Part shown: piece by piece, positions 1 to 5,660 of the stretch
Position numbering within the stretch: position 1 is the stretch's first letter
How the letters are laid out: the number at the start of each line of letters is the position of its first letter
Source of the DNA: Hyphomicrobiales bacterium
GTDB lineage: Bacteria > Pseudomonadota > Alphaproteobacteria > Rhizobiales > Aestuariivirgaceae
Reading direction: 5' to 3'
Assembly (NCBI GenBank): GCA_012032065.1
Contig: JAAURV010000217.1
Span: forward strand, 1 to 5,660
DNA length: 5,660 nucleotides
Notes under the pieces: generated by a model
The model's database searches: none
What the model saw: the letters and a program-made list of their open reading frames with translations, nothing else
Told to the model about the DNA's origin: nothing
Made by a program: the position numbers and the translations under genes

Positions 1-1095
1 CAAGCCGCAACGTCGAGGCCTCGGGCGTCATCCCGCAGATCTCGGTGATCATGGGGGCCGTGGCGCGGGGGGCGCCGTCTATTCGCCGGCGATGACCGAC
101 TTCATCTTCATGGTGCGCGACTCATCCTACATGTTCGTGACCGGCCCCGATGTGGTGAAGACGGTGACGAACGAGATCGTGACGGCCGAGGAGTTGGGCG
201 GCGCGAAGACTCACACTCAAAGGTCATCGGTTGCGGACGCCGCTTTCGACAACGACATCGAAACATTGGAGATGGTGAGGGCGCTGTTCGATTTCCTGCC
301 GCTCAACAATCGCGAGAAGCCGCCGGTGCGGCCGTTCTTCGACGATCCGGCACGGCTTGAAATGCGGCTCGATACGCTGATTCCGGACAACGCGGCGAAG
401 CCTTACGACATGAAGGAGCTCATTCATGCGGTGGCGGATGAGGCTGAGTTCTTCGAGCTTCAGGCGGCCTTTGCGCGCAACATCCTGACCGGCTTCATCC
501 GCATCGAAGGGCAGACGGTGGGCGTGGTCGCGAACCAGCCGCTGGTTCTCGCGGGCGTGCTCGATATCGACTCGGCGCGGAAGGCTGCACGCTTCGTGCG
601 CTTCTGCGATGCGTTCAATATTCCGATTTTGACCTTTGTCGATGTGCCAGGTTTCTTGCCCGGCACGGCGCAGGAATTTGGCGGCGTCATCAAGCATGGT
701 GCGAAACTGCTCTTTGCCTATGGGCAATGCACGGTGCCGATGGTGACGCTGATCACCGCAAGGCCTATGGCGGGGCTTACGACGTCATGGCATCAAAGCA
801 TATCGGAGCGGACGTGAATTACGCCTGGCCCACCGCCGAGATCGCTGTGATGGGGGCGAAGGGTGCTGTCGAAATCCTGTACCGGCAGGAGTCGGGCGAG
901 CCCGAAAAGATCGCCGCGCGCACCAAAGAATACGAAGCGCGCTTCGCCAATCCGTTCGTTGCTGCCGAGCGCGGTTTCATTGACGAAGTGATCATGCCGC
1001 ACTCCTCGCGCAAACGCATCGCGCGGGCCTTCGCAGCGCTCAAGAACAAGAAGCTGGAGACGCCGTGGAAGAAACACGACACGATACCGCTGTGA
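1..1095 (+). CDS. pccB: Propionyl-CoA carboxylase beta subunit (carboxyltransferase), 5'-truncated and frameshifted in this sequence
   Basis: Carboxyltransferase subunit of propionyl-CoA carboxylase; it moves CO2 from carboxybiotin on PccA to propionyl-CoA, giving methylmalonyl-CoA in the cytoplasm. The reading frame starts in frame 3 (SRNVEASGVIPQISVIMG), changes to frame 2 after about base 63 and to frame 1 after about base 757. Read through these breaks it gives about 363 residues, so roughly 145 N-terminal residues of a usual ~510 lie outside the window. Visible family signatures are the glycine-rich AGGAVYSPAMTDF, VTGPDVVK and GGAKTHT near the left end, DVPGFLPGTAQEFGG followed by IKHGAKLLFAY in the second crotonase-like half, then KAYGGAYDVMASKH and NYAWPTAEIAVMGAKGAVEI, and the typical tail PWKKHDTIPL before TGA at 1093-1095. 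The adjacent pccA supports propionyl-CoA over other acyl-CoA substrates; a methylmalonyl-CoA carboxyltransferase or acetyl-CoA carboxylase beta chain is less likely. The family call is very secure; whether the frameshifts are biological is not. Confidence 0.95.
54..63 (+). other. Two single-base insertions (frameshift) in pccB
   Basis: The conserved stretch MGPCAGGAVYSP can be restored only by removing one G from the GGGGG run at 53-57 and one G from the pair at 62-63. As written, frame 3 carries the protein up to base 56 and frame 2 carries it from base 65 on. Both edits restore expected residues (Pro-Cys before AGGAVYSP), so two separate +1 errors explain it better than one event. Probably sequencing error. 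Confidence 0.82.
756..759 (+). other. Single-base deletion (frameshift) in pccB
   Basis: Frame 2 reads VPMVTLIT up to base 757 and then becomes unrelated sequence ending at a stop at 815-817. Frame 1 continues with the conserved KAYGGAYDVMASKH from base 760. Adding one C to the CC at 756-757 gives ATC ACC CGC AAG, which restores the expected Ile-Thr-Arg-Lys. The break lies inside the most conserved part of the acyl-CoA carboxyltransferase domain. Confidence 0.88.
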
Positions 1096-1097
1096 TG
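1093..1097 (+). promoter_or_regulatory. TGATG stop/start overlap coupling pccB to the acetyltransferase gene
   Basis: The pccB stop TGA (1093-1095) shares its A with the ATG at 1095-1097 of the next gene. No good Shine-Dalgarno sequence stands 5-10 bases upstream; the nearest purine-rich stretch (GGAAGAA, about 1066-1072) is over 20 bases away. Translation by re-initiation of ribosomes finishing pccB is therefore likely. This overlap decides the start of the downstream gene. Confidence 0.7.
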
Positions 1098-1569
1098 GCC
1101 TTCAAGGTCCGCGATGCCGTTCCTGAAGATCAAGCCGCGATGTGTGCAATACACAGAGCTGCCATCCTTGCAATCCCCGCAGGCTACTATACCGACGAAG
1201 AAAAGCGGAGTTGGGTATTTGGCCTCAAGCCCGAAGGCTACAACAAGGGCCGCGAAGCGGGCGAGCGCTATCGCGTTGCCGTGGCCCAGGGTGATCACGC
1301 CGGAGGTTTCGCCAGTACCAGGGACGCAAACATCCTTGCAATCTTCGTTCATCCTGAGTTTCAAGGCCAAGGCATTGGCCGTCTTCTCTTGTCCGACTCG
1401 GAAGCAGTTGTCAGGGAATCCGGCCAAACAGCGGCTGAACTCAATGCGTCGCTGAACGCGGAAATTTTCTACGCCATGCGAGGATGGCGCAAGACTGGGA
1501 CGGGCGAATTCACTTCACGTGGCGGGCTGGTGTTGAAAATTGTGACCATGCAAAAGAAACTCGATTCAG

Positions 1570-1580
<11 letters not shown>
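1095..1580 (+). CDS. GNAT-family N-acetyltransferase, substrate unknown
   Basis: A 161-residue single-domain GNAT acetyltransferase, expected to transfer an acetyl group from acetyl-CoA to an amine of an unknown small molecule or protein. The N-terminus (VRDAVPEDQAAMCAIHRAAI) is the usual first strand and helix. Motif A is at about residues 81-100: LAIFVHPEFQGQGIGRLLL, with the Q-G-Q-G-I-G pyrophosphate-binding loop at 90-95. Motif B follows as LNASLNAEIFYAMRGWRKTG (117-136), with the Asn and Tyr typical of the family. Length is normal and no signal peptide or membrane segment is seen. An in-frame ATG at 1065 lies inside pccB; I prefer 1095 because of the TGATG overlap and because the fold begins right after it. 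The gene overlaps pccA by 11 bases, so it is probably co-translated with the carboxylase genes. Its GC content looks lower than its neighbours (about 52% in sampled 60-base rows, against about 75% in a sampled pccA row), hinting at separate ancestry. A regulatory link to acyl-CoA metabolism is possible but unproven. Confidence 0.88.
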
Positions 1581-3574
<1,994 letters not shown>

Positions 3575-3578
3575 ATCG

Positions 3579-5660
3579 ATGAGCAAGAAACCGGACCTCA
3601 CGGACTGGGCAAAGCTTGCCGAACGCGAAGTGAAGGCAGCGGCCAGTTCGCTGGTGCGGCAGACGCCGGAAGGAATCGCAGTCAAGCCGCTCTATACCGA
3701 GGCCGATCTTGACGGTGTTTCGCATCTGGGAACATTGCCGGGCTTTGAACCTTACGTGCGCGGGCCCCGCGCCACCATGTATGCGGGCCGTCCCTGGACG
3801 ATCCGGCAATATGCGGGGTTTTCGACGGCAGAAGAGTCGAATGCGTTCTTTCGTCAGGGTCTGGCTGCGGGACAGAAGGGACTTTCCGTTGCTTTCGATC
3901 TCGCCACGCATCGGGGCTACGACTCGGATCATCCCCGTGTTGCGGGCGACGTCGGCAAGGCGGGCGTTGCCATCGATTCCGTCGAGGACATGAAGATTCT
4001 CTTCGACGGCATTCCCCTGAAGGACATGTCCGTTCGATGACCATGAACGGTGCCGTGATCCCGGTGCTCGCGAGCTTCATTGTGGCGGGCGAGGAACAAG
4101 GCGCCACCCGCGCCGCGCTGTCGGGAACCATTCAGAACGATGTCCTCAAAGAGTTCATGGTGCGGAACACCTATATCTATCCGCCCGAACCTTCGATGCG
4201 GATCGTGGCCGACATCATCGCCTATACGGCCAGGGAAATGCCGCGCTTCAATTCGATCTCGATCTCCGGCTATCATATGCAGGAGGCGGGCGCCACGCTG
4301 GTGCAGGAATTGGCGTTCACGCTGGCGGATGGGCGCGAATATGTGCGCGCCGCGATTGCGCGCGGCCTTGACGTGGATGAATTCGCGGGAAGGCTCTCGT
4401 TCTTCTTCGCCATCGGCATGAACTTCTTCATGGAGGCAGCGAAGCTGCGGGCGGCGCGGCTGCTGTGGTCGCGCATCATGGGCGAGTTCAACCCGAAGAA
4501 AGCGGATTCGCTGATGCTCCGCACCCATTGCCAGACGTCGGGCGTGTCGTTGCAGGAACAGGACCCCTACAACAACATCGTGCGCACCGCTTTCGAGGCG
4601 ATGGCGGCGGCTCTGGGCGGCACCCAGTCGCTCCACACCAACTCCTTCGACGAGGCGATTGCCCTTCCCACGGAGTTTTCCGCCCGCATTGCCCGCAATA
4701 CGCAGCTCATCCTGCAGCACGAGACCGGCATCACCCATGTGGCCGATCCGTTGGCTGGCTCATATTACGTGGAGAGCCTGACCCATGAATTGGCGGAGAA
4801 GGCCTGGGCGCTCATCGAGGAGATGGAAGCGCTCGGCGGCATGACCAAGGCCGTGGCGGCGGGCGTTCCCAAGCGTTTGATCGAAGAAGCGGCGACACGG
4901 CGGCAGGCGGCGGTTGACCGCGGCGATGAACTGATCGTCGGCGTCAACAAATACCGGCCCGAGACCGAGGAGCCGGTGAAGACCCGCGAGATCGACAACA
5001 AGGCAGTGCGGGATGCGCAGATTGCAAGGCTCAAGCGCATCAAGGAGCGGCGCGATCCCGAAGCCATGGCGGTGACGCTCGCCGTGCTCGAAGCCGTGGC
5101 GCGCACCGGCGACGGCAACATTCTCGCCGCCGCCATCGAAGCCGCGCGGGCGCGGGCAACCGTCGGCGAAATCTCCGATTGCCTGCGCAAGGCCTTCGGC
5201 GAACATCGCGCCACTCCCAAAGTGGTGAGTGGAATCTACGGCGGGGTCTTCAAGGGTGATCCCGAATACAAGATGCTGGCCGGACGGATCGCGAGTTTCA
5301 CTGCCGCGAATGGCAAACCGAAAGTGATGATCGCCAAACTCGGCCAGGATGGCCACGACCGCGGCGCCAAGACGATCGCGTCCGCGTTCGGCGATCTCGG
5401 ATTCGAGGTGTTGGCGGGGCCGCTGTTCCAAACGCCGGATGAAGCCGCGGCAGTGGCTGTGGAAGAGAAGGTGCAAGTGGTTGGCGTTTCCTCGCTCGCC
5501 GCCGGGCACAAGACGCTGCTGCCGCAACTCGTCGAAGCGCTTAAGGCACGAGGCGGAGACGACATCATCGTGGTTTGCGGCGGCATCGTGCCGCGCGGCG
5601 ATCATGATTTTCTCTACGCCCATGGCGTCTCCGCGATCTTCGGCCCCGGCAGCCATGTGA
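3579..5660 (+). CDS. mcm: Methylmalonyl-CoA mutase, single-chain B12-dependent type; 3'-truncated and frameshifted in this sequence
   Basis: Adenosylcobalamin-dependent methylmalonyl-CoA mutase, converting (R)-methylmalonyl-CoA to succinyl-CoA. Restoring one base near 4033 gives 694 residues with no stop before the window ends; the usual length of about 710-720 means some 20-30 C-terminal residues are missing. The substrate-binding barrel fills about residues 30-560: RQYAGFSTAEESNAF (76-90), GQKGLSVAFDLATHRGYDSD, MTMNGAV after the break, GTIQNDVLKEFMVRNTYIYP, SISGYHMQEAGAT, and later LRTHCQTSG. By alignment from memory with the Propionibacterium enzyme, Tyr78, Arg196 and His233 match Tyr89, Arg207 and His244, which favours methylmalonyl-CoA over isobutyryl-CoA (Phe and Gln at the first two places). 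The C-terminal cobalamin domain (from about 576) has KVMIAKLGQDGHDRGAK with the Asp-x-His-x-x-Gly signature; the cobalt-binding His593 codon is at 5354-5356. Both domains in one chain imply a homodimer-type (or large-subunit) enzyme. An ethylmalonyl-CoA mutase is the main alternative, judged less likely. Also called scpA, mutB or bhbA. Confidence 0.95.
4032..4036 (+). other. Single-base deletion (frameshift) in the mutase gene
   Basis: Frame 3 reads IPLKDMSV up to base 4034, then Arg and a TGA at 4038-4040. Frame 2 resumes at once with the invariant MTMNGAVIPVLASF from 4037 and stays open to 5660. Adding one T to the TT at 4033-4034 gives GTT TCG ATG ACC, restoring the strongly conserved MSVSMTMNGAV. 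Without the correction the product would end at residue 153 and lack both most of the barrel and the cobalamin domain. Confidence 0.92.

Noticed and set aside
727..1095. Separate small gene starting with ATG at 727
   Set aside because: Its first dozen codons are out-of-frame pccB; from about base 760 it is simply the pccB C-terminus in the shifted frame.
1065..1097. Earlier ATG at 1065 as the acetyltransferase start
   Set aside because: It would add ten residues lying wholly inside the pccB C-terminal coding region; the ATG at 1095 overlaps the pccB stop and precedes the GNAT fold directly.
4028..4040. Programmed ribosomal frameshifting as an explanation of the breaks
   Set aside because: No slippery heptamer with a downstream structure is evident at these sites, the shifts go in both directions, and these enzyme families are not known to use recoding.
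4760..5656. Long open frame on the minus strand opposite the mutase 3' part (298 codons)
   Set aside because: Same antisense artefact of high GC at third positions; no family motif, and the + strand encodes the conserved cobalamin domain.
3579..5660. Ethylmalonyl-CoA or isobutyryl-CoA mutase identity
   Set aside because: Tyr78 and Arg196 match the methylmalonyl-CoA mutase pair rather than the Phe/Gln of isobutyryl-CoA mutase, and the gene follows both PCC subunits, whose product is methylmalonyl-CoA.

Overview
This window is part of the propionyl-CoA to succinyl-CoA (methylmalonyl) pathway of a GC-rich bacterium. All genes are on the + strand and tightly packed: the 3' part of pccB (propionyl-CoA carboxylase carboxyltransferase subunit), a small GNAT-type N-acetyltransferase, pccA (the biotin-carrying subunit), and a methylmalonyl-CoA mutase gene cut off by the right edge. 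Protein style, GC-rich codon use and gene order resemble alphaproteobacteria, possibly a Hyphomicrobiales/Rhizobiales-like lineage. That placement rests on recognition alone.

Layout: pccB (1-1095, 5' end missing) ends in a TGATG stop/start overlap with the acetyltransferase gene (1095-1580). That gene overlaps the start of pccA (1570-3574) by 11 bases. The mutase gene starts four bases after the pccA stop and is still open at base 5660. There is no non-coding stretch of any size, and I see no promoter, terminator, RNA gene, repeat array or mobile element. The four genes look like one co-transcribed unit whose promoter and terminator lie outside the window.

Function: PccA carboxylates its own biotin using ATP and bicarbonate. 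PccB transfers the carboxyl group to propionyl-CoA to give (S)-methylmalonyl-CoA. After epimerisation by an enzyme not encoded here, the B12-dependent mutase makes succinyl-CoA. Such a unit serves breakdown of propionate, odd-chain fatty acids, Val/Ile/Met/Thr or cholesterol-like carbon, or assimilation through the ethylmalonyl-CoA pathway. The acetyltransferase is the only member with no assigned step.

The most striking property is that all three metabolic genes are broken by single-base indels: two extra G in pccB near 57-63, one missing C near 757, one extra base near 2658-2670 in pccA, and one missing T near 4033 in the mutase gene. All sit in or next to short homopolymers or a GC repeat. 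On both sides of each break the protein is highly conserved with every recognisable active-site residue intact. This pattern fits sequencing or assembly error better than gene decay, so I annotate the genes as presumably functional with frameshifts in the given sequence. I did not find a new biological system here.
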